A stretch of 64,000 bases of DNA from Saururus chinensis (lineage: Eukaryota; Streptophyta; Magnoliopsida; Piperales; Saururaceae), in the NCBI GenBank assembly GCA_035235625.1, contig CP141141.1, forward strand, positions 4,030,001 through 4,094,000, written 5' to 3'. Below the pieces are notes generated by a model. It was given only the letters and a program-made list of their open reading frames with translations. It was not told the DNA's origin and searched no databases. This document shows, one piece after another, positions 12,009 to 22,682 of this stretch. The position numbers were made by a program, and so were the translations under genes. Position 1 is the first letter of the stretch. Every line of letters begins with the position of its first letter.

Positions 12009-13286
12009 TAGAGTATTAGAAGTCTATGGCTGAAGATGTCTTCTTGAGCAGTTGGAGAAATTGACTTCTATTTCTTCTATGGCATCGACCATTAAAGACA
12101 AGGTTGGATCTAAAGAAGGCAGTCATCTTCTCCAACTCTGGCCAACAAGCTTCGATGTCTTCTCTCACTCTAGCCAGCATGGCTTAGTCGGCTAGAGCCT
12201 GGCCAGGATAATAATTTTTGAGGCTATTTTTTTTTGCTATTTCTTGTCAAAATTAGATGTTTCACTCATTTTGACCTAAGCCAAAGTTTCTTTTCAAGCC
12301 ATACATTTTGGCAAAGGCCGAATCTAAATTGGGTCAAATATTATTCTCTACAAAATGGTGACCAATCAATCAGAAGCTGATATTCCTACTCTACTTTCTC
12401 TACATCATAGTCTTTATACCACTTATGATTGGATAGGAAAAAGTGAATATCATATTATCAAGTGGGACCTACCTTTCATATCCAATCAAAGGTGGTGTAA
12501 GACCTATGGAGTACAAATATCATTTTCCTAGTCAAAATGCTTGTTGACGTGTCACATGGTGGCGACAAATGTGTGGCTATGGCGAGAACTTGGTACACTC
12601 CTTCCAAAAGGGGGTCTATGTCATATGACAAAGACGCTCGAAAGATTTAGTTATGTGATTCATAATGCAAACTACCAAACAAATCAAACTAACTAGTCAC
12701 ATGTTTTATATTGATCAAGTGTCTAGCTCCTGAGCGCAACAGTGCAAGTTTGTGAGCATGCAAGGAATTAAGTGAACTCGTCAGAGAGGAACATAGTCTT
12801 GCAATACATACAAGAAACTTAGGCAACTCAAACAGTGGAATGTTCATCTTAGCACTATGCATACGGTAAGAGGATCTCATCTCAATTATTTGCGAGTTTA
12901 ATATCTGTCTAGATAACGATAGCATATCACCACTTTGCCCCTAGTTCGATTATCTAATGAAGACCTCATTGCGCATAATTTTCTTATTTAGTAGAAACAA
13001 TAAAAACCTAAAGTCTATGCACATTCATGATCATTCTATCAAGTAATCATATTACAAAGTATGCAAGAACACAAAAGGATTTAATATAGAAAATCACAAC
13101 TTGGGTAAAAAAACTACGACAACCACTCTTGGCCTAAAATCAATGCACTAATAATATGAAATTACATAGACACAAACAAACCACCAACCTTTATTGTTGA
13201 CTCTAACCCAAAAATCATTTTTTCTTAGATCTCCAATAAATTTCTTTCGTTGGTAGCCTTCAAGTCTTCTCCTCAAGCACTTGAAA
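12009..13286. other. Intergenic with one MITE
   Basis: No coiled-coil exon for the NB-ARC gene is recognisable upstream on the minus strand. A MITE related to 33650-33831 lies at about 12380-12530 (left 'GATATTCCTACTCTACTTT', right 'GGAGTACAAATATCATTTTCC'). The remainder is unrecognised; 12890-13286 is AT-rich and continues past the solo LTR at 17814. Confidence 0.4.
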
Positions 13287-15169
13287 TGTAATGTCCCTGA
13301 ATTTTCTACGATTTTCTGTGATTTTTTTGCTATTTTTCTGGTCATTTTCGGCAGGAAAATGTGACGCTTCGGCGTATTCGTATTTATATATTTTTCCCAG
13401 TATTTATACCCATAGAGTCGGGTGTGGGGCTTAGTCGTAGGCCGCGGGCCTCGCTGCGCGCTTACGGTGCGAATTTTGGAGGTATAACGTGTAACCAGCG
13501 AGTTAACGCGCATTAGGGATGTGGATAGAAAAATTGAAAAGAATGAATAGTAAAAATCGGCTTAAAAGCCGATCACAGTAAGTTTCGTTCCAGAAACTTA
13601 CAGAAGGAAGTTTTCACGTCCAGTGCGTTTTGGAGAAACCCAAGCTCGATTCCGGTTGCTCCGTTCTCCCTCCTCCGTCATCGGATTCTGGCGGTTCTTG
13701 TCAGGATCTGCTTTACCTCACTGCCACGAGTCCGTAGACACCGGCTATGACCGCCGCCATAGCCTCTTCGCTCCTCCACGAGGTACCGAACCTTTTTCGG
13801 GTTTTTTCTCTCCTTTAATCCCGTTTTTGAGCTGTGGGTGTACGATTTTGATGTCGTTTGCGGCCGCTCTCAACTAGACTTATGTTTAGTTGGCCGCTAG
13901 GAACCCATACGCGCTAGCTAGAGCCGCCGCCGTGCTTTCTGCACTCCGCTGTGCGCTGCCGAACTTTTGGTTGGGTTTTGTTTACATTTTTCATCTCACT
14001 GTCCGTGAGATTTTTTGGACGCCGGTGGGTTTTCGGTCGTCGTCCGGCCACCGGATAGACTCCGTCCAGCCTACCTCGACCCAGTGTTGGTAGGGGGTTG
14101 CCATTTTTAACCCCGCCCCGCCCCTATGGTCTTGATCCGCCCGATTAGACGCTTTGGGAGCGTCTTGGGTTGTTGCCTTTGGCGAGCCGTGGGCCATTTG
14201 GCCATCGTGGGCTCTGCCCCGGCTTAGCGACAGTGAGGGCCAGCCCCACTTGGCCAATTACACCTCCGCTCGGAGTGGGCCGCTTGCCTTTGCCCTATAC
14301 CGTGCAAAATGCACAGCTGCCCGCACCAAATGTGTTGGTTGTGGGTGGCGATCGGCGATGTCGCCATTTTGATCAGCCACCACTTCCTGGCCCTAGCCCT
14401 ATTGGCCTGATATGGGCCTTGGGTCGTCACCGTCCGACCCATCTCCCCCTATAGTGGCACTATTTGGCCGCGTGTGCATGTGGCCACGCGTGCATTTTTG
14501 GGTTTAGGCGCCGTATTTGTGCCGCCTGACCATCGGATGGCTTTGCCACCGAGTGGAGTTGACACATAGCCCTCCTCCACCTCTCCTTTGTCCTCGAGCG
14601 TTGCCCCACGCTCTCCGCCCTTATGTGGGCCTTTGTTGACCGAAATCGTCGCCGTTGGGTGCTGTCCACGGCCGATTTCGACGTCTTGTGGCCGGCTGAG
14701 CACGTCTTAGCCACCGGCCAATCTTCAGTGAGTACACACTCAACTTCTAGTCGCACCGCCACATGTGTTGGCATGACATTTCTCCCGGTCGCCCTAGTGT
14801 GCCGCTGTGGATCGCGGGTTTTGCCGCATTGATTCTGACACCCCGTTTGGTCGTGACTAGTTCCGGCGCTTCCTAAAATCCTCGGGACAGCAGCTCTCTT
14901 CACTTGGCAAAGCTTTTGGCCGCCAACTCCGTCGTCGACGCCGCCACCGTCGGGTGCTCGCCATCAAACGTCATGATTATGAGGTAGGGGAGCTTTGAAC
15001 TCGTAAATTCATGATAGCATGCTTTGAATGAGTAGTAGCATGCTAGGATTGTATGATTCCATGCTTTGGATGTTATGTAACAATCTGATTGCATGATGTA
15101 TGTGTAAGCACGATTGTATGGTATGTTGAAATGCATATGACATGCATGTTGGTTGTAAGTACGTTGGAT

Positions 15170-15350
15170 GTATGTATGTGCTAGTGATGGCTAGCATGTT
15201 TGTTGGTAAGTTTCGTACGTTGATTGAGTATGTGCTAGTGATGGCTAGCGTGCATGTTGAAGTATGTATGAATGTGTGTGCATGTGCTAGTGATGACTAG
15301 CGTGTATGTTTGATGTATACATGTGCTAGTGATGGCTAGCATGCATGTTC
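15170..15350. repeat. Tandem repeat with core GTGCTAGTGATGGCTAGC
   Basis: Four spaced copies of GTGCTAGTGATGGCTAGC (third copy GTGATGACTAGC) at roughly 45-60 bp spacing, separated by variable GTATGT-rich spacers, inside the solo LTR. Confidence 0.85.
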
Positions 15351-16607
15351 GTAAGTTACGTATGTATATGTTATACATATGTGGGAGACATACGTATGTA
15401 TGATGGCTTTTTGCCTATGGTATGAATATGTGTAAGTGTATGTGGGCAGAGGTATGGGCGATGGACAGTAAGAGGTTGCAGAGGCTTTGTCTGAATTTGG
15501 ATACGGTTGTGTAAGCATATGATAGATGACAGAGGATATGAGTATGACGGGCAAGGATTTGCAGCGGTTTGTTTGGTTTGTATCAGAGCATATGTTTGGG
15601 GGAATTGTCAGACAGTAAGAGTGTGCATAATTGTACAAGCATAACGTACAAATTATGAAGCGAAAAGTAAGCTCAATAAATGAGGTATAAGTAAGAGGGT
15701 GATAACTGGGGTTGGCTCTGAGGAGCTCAGTTTGTTGATGTCAGTGTAAGATGTTTTGGCCATAAGAGGGATGGCGAAGGATGTAAGACTGTAAGATTTT
15801 GGTGTACGATGTGTTGTGATCATGATGTGGACGGGTTAAGGAAGTCTGCTGCCCTGACGAACTAGGGTTTCGGATCGGGCTCAGCTTCAGTTTGATCAGT
15901 TGAGCACTGTGAGTTTGTGTGACATATTTATACCGCATAATGTACTTAATTCAAACTTGAATTATAAGCACAACTAATGATAGCGTTGTGAGTTTGAGAC
16001 CTAAGGGTTCGACGGATTAAGTTCCGTGTTTGAGCTAGCCGATAATGAGTCAGCTAAGCATTTATCATGTCTTGCCATGGTGGTTATCCTGCGGGATGTT
16101 GTCTGTGTGCTGTGTAGAGCACCAGACGTCTTTTGCTCTGTTGAGAGCAACGTATGTTTCCGATTTGGTTTGTGTGTTGTATAAGCCCAGACGTTTGATG
16201 CTCTGTTGAGAGCGTTGTATGATTCCGCCCAAGAGTGGCACTGTATGTTTCTGCCCAAGTGGCACTGTATGTTTTCTGCCCAAGAGTGGCAATGGCACTA
16301 TAAGACCCATTATGGTGGGCGATTCTATGGCACTATAAGACCCCTTATGTGTGGGCAATTGTATGACCCCTTATGTGTGGGTGTATGTTTGCGCGCTCAG
16401 GTAAGTAGTATCATGGACCTACTCTTACCTGTTTGATCTTGTGCCCCATGAGCACTGGTGTGCCTTACCTTCGGAAAAGTCCATGACGTCTAGTCACTCC
16501 CCGTAGGTTAAGGTGTTGCCCTAGTGGCATTCTTTTCCATTTCGACGCTGGAGCTTATTAGTTGTAATGAGCTCCAGTGGTCGTTGATATGTGTACGATT
16601 ATGAGTT

Positions 16608-16830
16608 TGAGAACGACTGTAAGCGTATGTGTATGAGAACGACTGTAAGTGTATGTGTATGTGTATGAGAACGACTGTAAGCGTATGTGTATGAGAACGA
16701 CTGTAAGTGTATGTGTATGAGAACGACTGTAAGCGTATGTGTATGAGAACGACTGTATGAGTATGAGTATGAGCACGATTGTAAGAGTATGTGTAGGAGT
16801 ACGATTGTAAGAGTAAGACTGTAAGCGTAT
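16608..16830. repeat. 26-bp tandem repeat array
   Basis: About eight copies of a 26-bp unit beginning GAGAACGACTGTAAGYGTAT, the last two degraded to GAGCACGATTG and GAGTACGATTG. One copy carries an extra GTGTAT. It lies inside the solo LTR and creates a long false open frame on the minus strand. Confidence 0.9.
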
Positions 16831-16849
16831 GAATCCGAGCAAGACAGTA

Positions 16850-16990
16850 AGTGTAAGATGTGCGAGTAAGGTCGCACGAGTAAGTGTAAGATGTACGAGT
16901 AAGGTCGTACGAGTAAGTATATAATTGTACGAGTAAGGTCGTACAAGTATGTGTAAGTTGTATGAGTATGCGTACGATGGTACGAATAAG
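16850..16990. repeat. Short tandem repeats GTACGAGTAAGGTC
   Basis: Two to three copies of a unit of about 34 bp containing 'GTGTAAGATGTACGAGTAAG' and 'GTCGTACGAGTAAG', immediately downstream of the 26-bp array inside the solo LTR. Confidence 0.75.
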
Positions 16991-17037
16991 TTTGTAAGAC
17001 CCTGGATAAGGGTGTTTGTGTAAGTTTTGTTTGATGG

Positions 17038-17150
17038 TATGTTTTTGGCACGATGGTGCTTTTAGTATGTTTTTGGCACGATGGTGCTTTTAGTATATTT
17101 TTGGCACGATGGTGCATTTGGTATGACTTTGGCACAATGGTGCATTTGGT
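17038..17150. repeat. 28-bp tandem repeat array
   Basis: Four copies of a unit of the form ATGTTTTTGGCACGATGGTG, with the tail CTTTTAGT or CATTTGGT, inside the solo LTR. Confidence 0.88.
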
Positions 17151-17813
17151 ATGTTTGTATGTGCATGAGCATGATATTGATATGCCTATCTGCTTCATGT
17201 TTGAGTTGCATGAACGCATGTATTTATGAACTTATTGAGTTCACCGTTTGGGATTTCCCCTACTGGGTATTTTCCTACTGAGTATGAAAATACTCACCCT
17301 ACCATTTTTAGCCCCGTGGTTCGGGAGGCTTTTGCAGGTGTGTGCTGGAGAGCTCCTGGAGATGGATGCTCATTTCAGCGGAGGATTGATTCTCGTTGAC
17401 TCAGGTATATGTTTGACTCACTGCGAGTTTGTTTGTGCCACGATCGGATGTATTGGGCGAGATGAGACGTTAAGATGTTTATATTTTGGACTTTCATTTG
17501 GATTAGTCTGTGGACTGTTATGGGACTTGCACTCAGGGATGTCTGGGAGTGATTTGTATTTTAAAGTCTATGATCATAGCGAATTTAGTCGTACGTGTGT
17601 TTTCGAGTAGCGCCTGATGATATTTGCTTTGGCCGTACGATGTTTGACCGTGTGATGAAAATATTTGGATGGAAAGTGGATGTTTAGTGTTTTAAATTAT
17701 AAACTGTTTTATCAGGTTTTGATTTCGTCATTTTTCTTTCGATTTACAGACATTATATTGCAAAAATTTCCGTGAATTTTGAGGAAAATGTGTGAAAAAT
17801 CTCGGGCGTTACA

Positions 17814-18150
17814 TAAAACTTTTTCAAACTATTTTCTTTGTCTTTGTCTCCTTCTAGCCACCACAACAAGCTCATCTTGTTTTTTGACTTTAGCCTTGAT
17901 CCTGTTCAACTCCTATGAAGATTTTGCTGCAACTCCTCTTTGAATTTGTGTGTGTAAGACTCCTCTATCTCAATTGTGTGTCTTCGTGAAATCACTATTA
18001 ACATAAGCATGAAGCTCAAAGATAATAACCTCTAGGAAAACACTTGAAAATGGTCTATCATTTATTCTCTATCAATTTCTAAAATTTTCACCCTTCAAAT
18101 TTGTGATTCTCTAGCTTTTAAAAAGTACAATAAGTCGGTTTATATGAAAT
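17814..18150. other. Flank of the solo LTR, no gene seen
   Basis: AT-rich sequence that would be contiguous with 12890-13286 before the retrotransposon inserted. No recognisable protein. Confidence 0.3.
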
Positions 18151-19231
18151 CAGCCGATATTGGGCAAGGCCAAGAGCTTCTCGGTCACCCCAACTAGTTG
18201 CTTGGCATTTAAGTGGGCAGCATACTGGCATCCATATGGTGCAAAGCATGCTTAGAGAAACCCAAAGATGAAGATTCTTACATGCATGAAGTAGCCATCT
18301 CCTAATTCTCCTCCAACCCGCTACCTAGTGCCAGGGGCCAGATAAGGACAAATAAGTAAAAAATTAATCCTAAAGATTGAATAGACGATGGAGCTAGATG
18401 TCAAATTTTCGGTGAAAATGTTTCTTGACCAATCAATGACCAGATACATAGTACACAAGTGTTGTGCTGACTTTTATCTATTATGTTTTATTGTTATGTG
18501 CCCCATGAAATAAGGTCATGAGGCTATGTCATGAAACTTGGTCAGGTTAGACGCGTCTAATTTTCTATCCTTTTATGTATTTTTATGAGAAGTGGGAAAA
18601 GATGTGAATATAGAGGTAGAGATGGAGGAGTAGAGTGTCAAAGGGTAGTGAAGCATATTATTCATGATACGCATTAGGGCACATATATGTATTAAAGGTA
18701 TATATATGTTAAAATATTATATATTAAATATACATGCATTGTAAAAAATACCTACAATATTATACATCTAGTTTATAATATTTTTAAATATATATATATA
18801 TATATATTTATATATATTATTATTATAAAGAATACACTTCACTACCCGGTGACAAGAGACCGGAAAAAAGTTTGAAGGATTACACAAAAACCTACCGCCC
18901 GCACCACTGATCAACTTTGAGAGTTGACCAATATTGTTTTCTTTGATGATAACTCATGTTGTCTTCATTTGGTCTTAGATGGGCAAAAAAGGTTCTGTTT
19001 ACCTGAAATTACGAAATCTTCTGCAAGATTTTCTGAAGAAGACTTGTTGGGGGTATTAGACTTGTGCAAGTTCGCAAGTTGGTATGTAGAGGCTTCCGCA
19101 GTTCGGGGTATTAGACTTGCAAGTTCGCAAGTTTGAAAATATGTTAGCTCCTTTGACTTTTACCTTTGACTGTGTTTTACGTAGGCGCAGAGGTAGTCTC
19201 GAAGTTCTTGTTTCCACACCTACGATGTGAC

Positions 19232-19387
19232 TCCTTAGTGCATTTCCTTCCTGTATAAATAAAAATAATGGTTGGTTAGTATTAGGGAAACTATTAAAAT
19301 AGTATTAATTCCTTAGTGCATTTCATTCCTGCATAAATAAAAATAATGGTTGGTTAGTATTAGGGAAATTATTAAAATAGTATTAAA
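19232..19387. repeat. 78-bp tandem duplication including a MITE left end
   Basis: Two adjacent copies (about 19232-19309 and 19310-19387) of a segment running from 'CCTTAGTGCATTTC' through 'GGTTGGTTAGTATTAGGG' to 'AAAATAGTATTAA'. The right part is the terminus of the MITE that follows, so the duplication happened after that insertion. Confidence 0.85.
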
Positions 19388-20154
19388 AAATAATTACTAT
19401 AATTAAAGAGAAAAAAAAATATTTCCCAAAGTGGTATTTGTTTTAGTGATGTGGCACTGGCACCTGCGTGACATTTTTTTTATTTTTTTCGATTTCGTCA
19501 TTCTGTATGACAAAATCAACGAAATCCCAGCACTTTGACTTTCCGACTAAAAGTTTCAACTTTTAAGTGGATTTCGTCCTTGCGAATGAAGAAATCATCT
19601 TAAAAGCTACTTTCGTCCTTCAGAATGACGAAATCTATTCATAATAGATATGGGCAGACGTTCGAAAGAACTCCAGGCAGAGGGGCTCTAGGCAAAGTAG
19701 ATCTGCACGGAGGGGCTACGGGCAGACAAGCTTCGGACTGAGGGACTGATGGTGGCGACACCAAACGCAGTGGCGGACAACGACAAAGGCAACAACGAAC
19801 TTCGGAGTGAAACGGTTGGGTGGTTGTCTGGAATGAAACAGCCGAGAGGGGGGATGGGGATGGACGTGTAAATAGATAGTGAACTTCGTCCTTCAAAAGG
19901 ACAAAACCAATTTAAGTTGTTTTCAACCTTTCAAATGATGAAATCAGTTTGAAGTTACAGCTTTCACCCAAGTAATGTGAAGACAAGTGTTTTCGTCATT
20001 ACGAAGGACAATATTAGAAGAAAAAATGCCACGTAGATGCCAATGCTTGGCTGGCGCCTACGTGGCCAAAATGGACACTACTTTAACAAATATTTTTCTC
20101 TCTCTACAATTTTGGTAATTAATTTTTTCTAATATTATTTTAATAATTTTCCCA
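19362..20154. mobile_element. MULE/hAT-type non-autonomous element, 0.8 kb
   Basis: Terminal inverted repeats: GGGAAATTATTAAAATAGTA on the left, and GGGAAAATTATTAAAATAAT in reverse on the right. They are flanked by the 8-bp repeat TTAGTATT (19354-19361 and 20155-20162). The matching point in duplication copy A (about 8093-8103, 'GGTTGGTAGTATTCAATG') is an empty site. The interior carries about six palindromic blocks of the form TTTCGTCCTTCAGAATGACG at irregular spacing. There is no transposase. Confidence 0.82.
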
Positions 20155-20734
20155 TTAGTATTCAATGTCTTAATTTCTTATTAAGTATGAACCAGCTGTG
20201 GAAGTAGATTAAGGGTTTAAGTGGTCATTTTTAATATTGTAAGTGGTCATTTTTAATATTGTTTTATGTCTGTGTCCTCTACTATGATTCAAGATGCAAA
20301 TGTATATAATCTATTCGTCCTATATTAATAGTTGCATTTAATTTTTTAAAATGAATTAATATTAATTTATTTTTAAAAATTAAATAAAATTATTAATGTA
20401 GAATAGAGGGAGTATGTCCCAAGACATAGATAAATCGCTTCTTGATCTCCCACATGCACAGATAATTTTTGGATTGCGTTCATGTTTACCCCTAAAGAGC
20501 CCTAAATCCACCCTAACTAACATATGTATTTTTGGTCTCCTGTATCTACCAGAATATCTTCCACCAGGTAGAAGGTGTACAAGATCGATGGTGCATTAAC
20601 ACATTAGTTATTATAATATTATATAAAATAAATTGGGTAAATCTAAAAATTTTATTCTCAAACTATTTTACTTATATGTTTTATCCTTAATTTTTAGTTT
20701 ACACATGTCTTATATATTTATATTCTTTAATAGA

Positions 20735-21245
20735 AGAAAAAAATATATAAATAATATTAAAAAATAATTACCAAAATAAGGAAGAGAGATAAATATTTAC
20801 TAATATAGTGTTCTTTTTAACCATGCAAGGTACCAGCTAGGATCTCGCGCCTACTTGAGTACATTGTTCTGATTTCATCTTTTATAATGATTAAATCATT
20901 ATATTGTACTACTTTATCTTTTTAAATAACAAAATTAATATACTAGATGAGTAAAATTAATAATTTCATTCTTTTACGAAATTAGTATATTTCGCCCTTC
21001 CATGTCCTTTAGACAGGATAAATTAATACTCACTATTAATAAAAATATATTGATCTCATCCTTTAGAATGAAGAAATTAGTATTTTGATTTCATCTTTCT
21101 AAAGGATGAAACCATAAAAAAAATTTAAAAAAATTCACGTGGGTGCTTGTATGGCAAAAAGAAACATCATATTAGTAAATATTTTTCTCTCTCTATTATT
21201 TGTATAATTACTTTAACGTTATTTATATATATATTTTTTTAATAA
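20735..21245. mobile_element. Second, more decayed element of the TTTCGTC-repeat family
   Basis: Imperfect inverted ends: 'AATATTAAAAAATAATTACC' on the left, and 'AACGTTAAAGTAATTATAC' in reverse on the right. Both continue into an AGAGAGA-rich block and 'AATATTTACTAATAT'. The interior has diverged TTTCATCCTTTAGAATGA blocks like those in 19362-20154. The GGGAAA termini themselves are not clear. Confidence 0.65.
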
Positions 21246-21810
21246 AAGTTTGAATTGATATGTGATTTAGAGATATTTTAGTAATATTATTTACTTAGAT
21301 TCTTTTAGACGTATTGCCACACGCCAACATAATATTAAGGGCTTATATGATATAAACCATATTTTTTAGGCTGGTTTGACTTTAATTTTGTAATATTACA
21401 TTATGCACTCCTAAACTCATATTTGTGCATTCTTAGTATCATAAGAAAGTTCTCGACAAGTTATATTAAATGAAATCCCATATAACTAAATTTTTTCAAA
21501 CTCTTTTGTGAGTCACACATATACAACACACTTCTTAATAGTATTTTTTTATTTTTATCTATATTATACATATTAGATTATTGTATTTTGGAAACTCAAG
21601 AAGAGCTCTATCTAAACAATTACCTACTACAAATATATTTAGGTTAATACAAAGTTTTTATATATAATTTATAATTATTATAATTTTAAAATTATATATT
21701 ATATTATAAGAGAGACCTTTGTTCAATATATTTATTTTTAAGTTATTTTATTTTTTTAATTTATATTTATACATATATATTCTTTTTAATACTATATTAA
21801 TATTATAAAT

Positions 21811-22682
21811 TTTATAATTAATACCTCTATTTGTAGAGCATATCTTGATGCTATCTTCCTTAAAACACTTTTCCATCGTCGTGACACTATCTCGAGAGGA
21901 GGGAGTTAAAAAAGTTACTCCTTTATTTAAAATATTTAAATAAATTTATTTATTTTATTTTAAAAAATTAAATAATATTATTAATATAAAAAATTTAAAA
22001 TAAAAAAAATTAAAGTGATAATTTTTTAAAGAAAAATACTTCAATTACGTGAAGATCGCCAAACACTATTTAATCTTAATATTTTTTGTTTTAAATTAAT
22101 AGTTCTATTTAATAAAAAAATTATTTTATATTAATAATTTTATTTTATTTAATTTAAATGGTTAGATACTTAAAAAATAATATTATAAACTTATTTTTTA
22201 TTTTTTAAATATAAATTTTATTATTTAATAATTATTATTTTGTTAAATATAACTATAAATATGGGACAGAGTCAGAGTATTTTTCCTGAATCCCACTAAT
22301 CAACGATTCCTAAATACAGTAATAAAGTACACTAAACCTGGAGTCAGTCTAGCATTACTCCTTCTTAAAAGTTAAAAGCTTCATTCCTTTCCCCACCAAA
22401 AATACATTCAAACACCTCTTAAGCGGAGAAAAATTATCTCCAAATAATATAAAATAATAGGAGTAAATGAAGAAAAATGACTGTAGACTCCAGCGGCAAA
22501 GTCTTCCCAGGCAAGAAGACACCTTCCTGTTCTCTTCTCCCCTCTTTCGCATTCTCTCTCTCCGTTTCTATTTGGCTCTTGGGTGGGTGCTCTTCCTTCC
22601 TTCTCTCTGTATCTGTTTGTCTCTCTCTTTCTCTGGTTGGAGCCATGTTCGTGGGTGTAAATTTATAGGAGCAAGGCAGGAC
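21811..22682. other. AT-rich intergenic region and kinase 5' flank
   Basis: Very AT-rich; 22080-22270 resembles the Stowaway-like element at 42804 in decayed form. The last 180 bp is C/T-rich, as expected for the kinase 5' untranslated region. I see no convincing TATA box or other regulatory site. Confidence 0.35.

Larger units (their letters stand above)
13287..17813 (+). mobile_element. Giant solo LTR of a Ty3/gypsy (Tekay/Del-like) retrotransposon
   Basis: It begins TGTAATGTCCC and ends GGGCGTTACA, matching the TGTAACGCCCC / GGGGCGTTACA termini common to Tekay/Del-type LTRs. It is flanked by near-identical 5-mers (TGAAA at 13282-13286, TAAAA at 17814-17818), one mismatch. No gag, pol, primer-binding site or second LTR is present, so this is a solo LTR left by recombination. 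A TATA-like stretch at about 13379-13405 is followed by a G/C-rich segment (13430-14960), then by 2 kb of GTAT-rich tandem repeats. At about 4.5 kb it is long for an LTR but within the range known for this lineage. Long open frames in it are repeat artefacts. Confidence 0.75.
18150..21810. repeat. Copy B of the 3.4-kb direct duplication
   Basis: The counterpart of 6800-10210. Its own inserts are a MULE-type MITE at 19362-20154 with a partial left-end duplication before it, and a related element at about 20735-21245. It lacks the hairpin MITE and the laccase fragment of copy A. No coding sequence is recognised. Confidence 0.75.

Noticed and set aside
14460..14903. Open frames of 84-147 codons in the GC-rich part of the solo LTR
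   Set aside because: Several overlapping frames are open on both strands, none resembles a known protein, and they lie between good LTR termini.
15170..17150. Regularly spaced repeats considered as a CRISPR array
   Set aside because: The window is plant nuclear DNA, units are degenerate and directly adjacent, and there are no unique spacers of constant length or cas genes.
16599..17219. A 206-codon open frame on the minus strand, rich in Ser, Tyr, Thr and His
   Set aside because: It is a translation of the 26-bp and 34-bp tandem repeats of the solo LTR; the periodic residues follow the DNA repeat.
17248..17610. 120-codon frame near the end of the solo LTR
   Set aside because: Composition is low complexity (Leu, Cys, Gly), there is no domain, and it lies inside the LTR.
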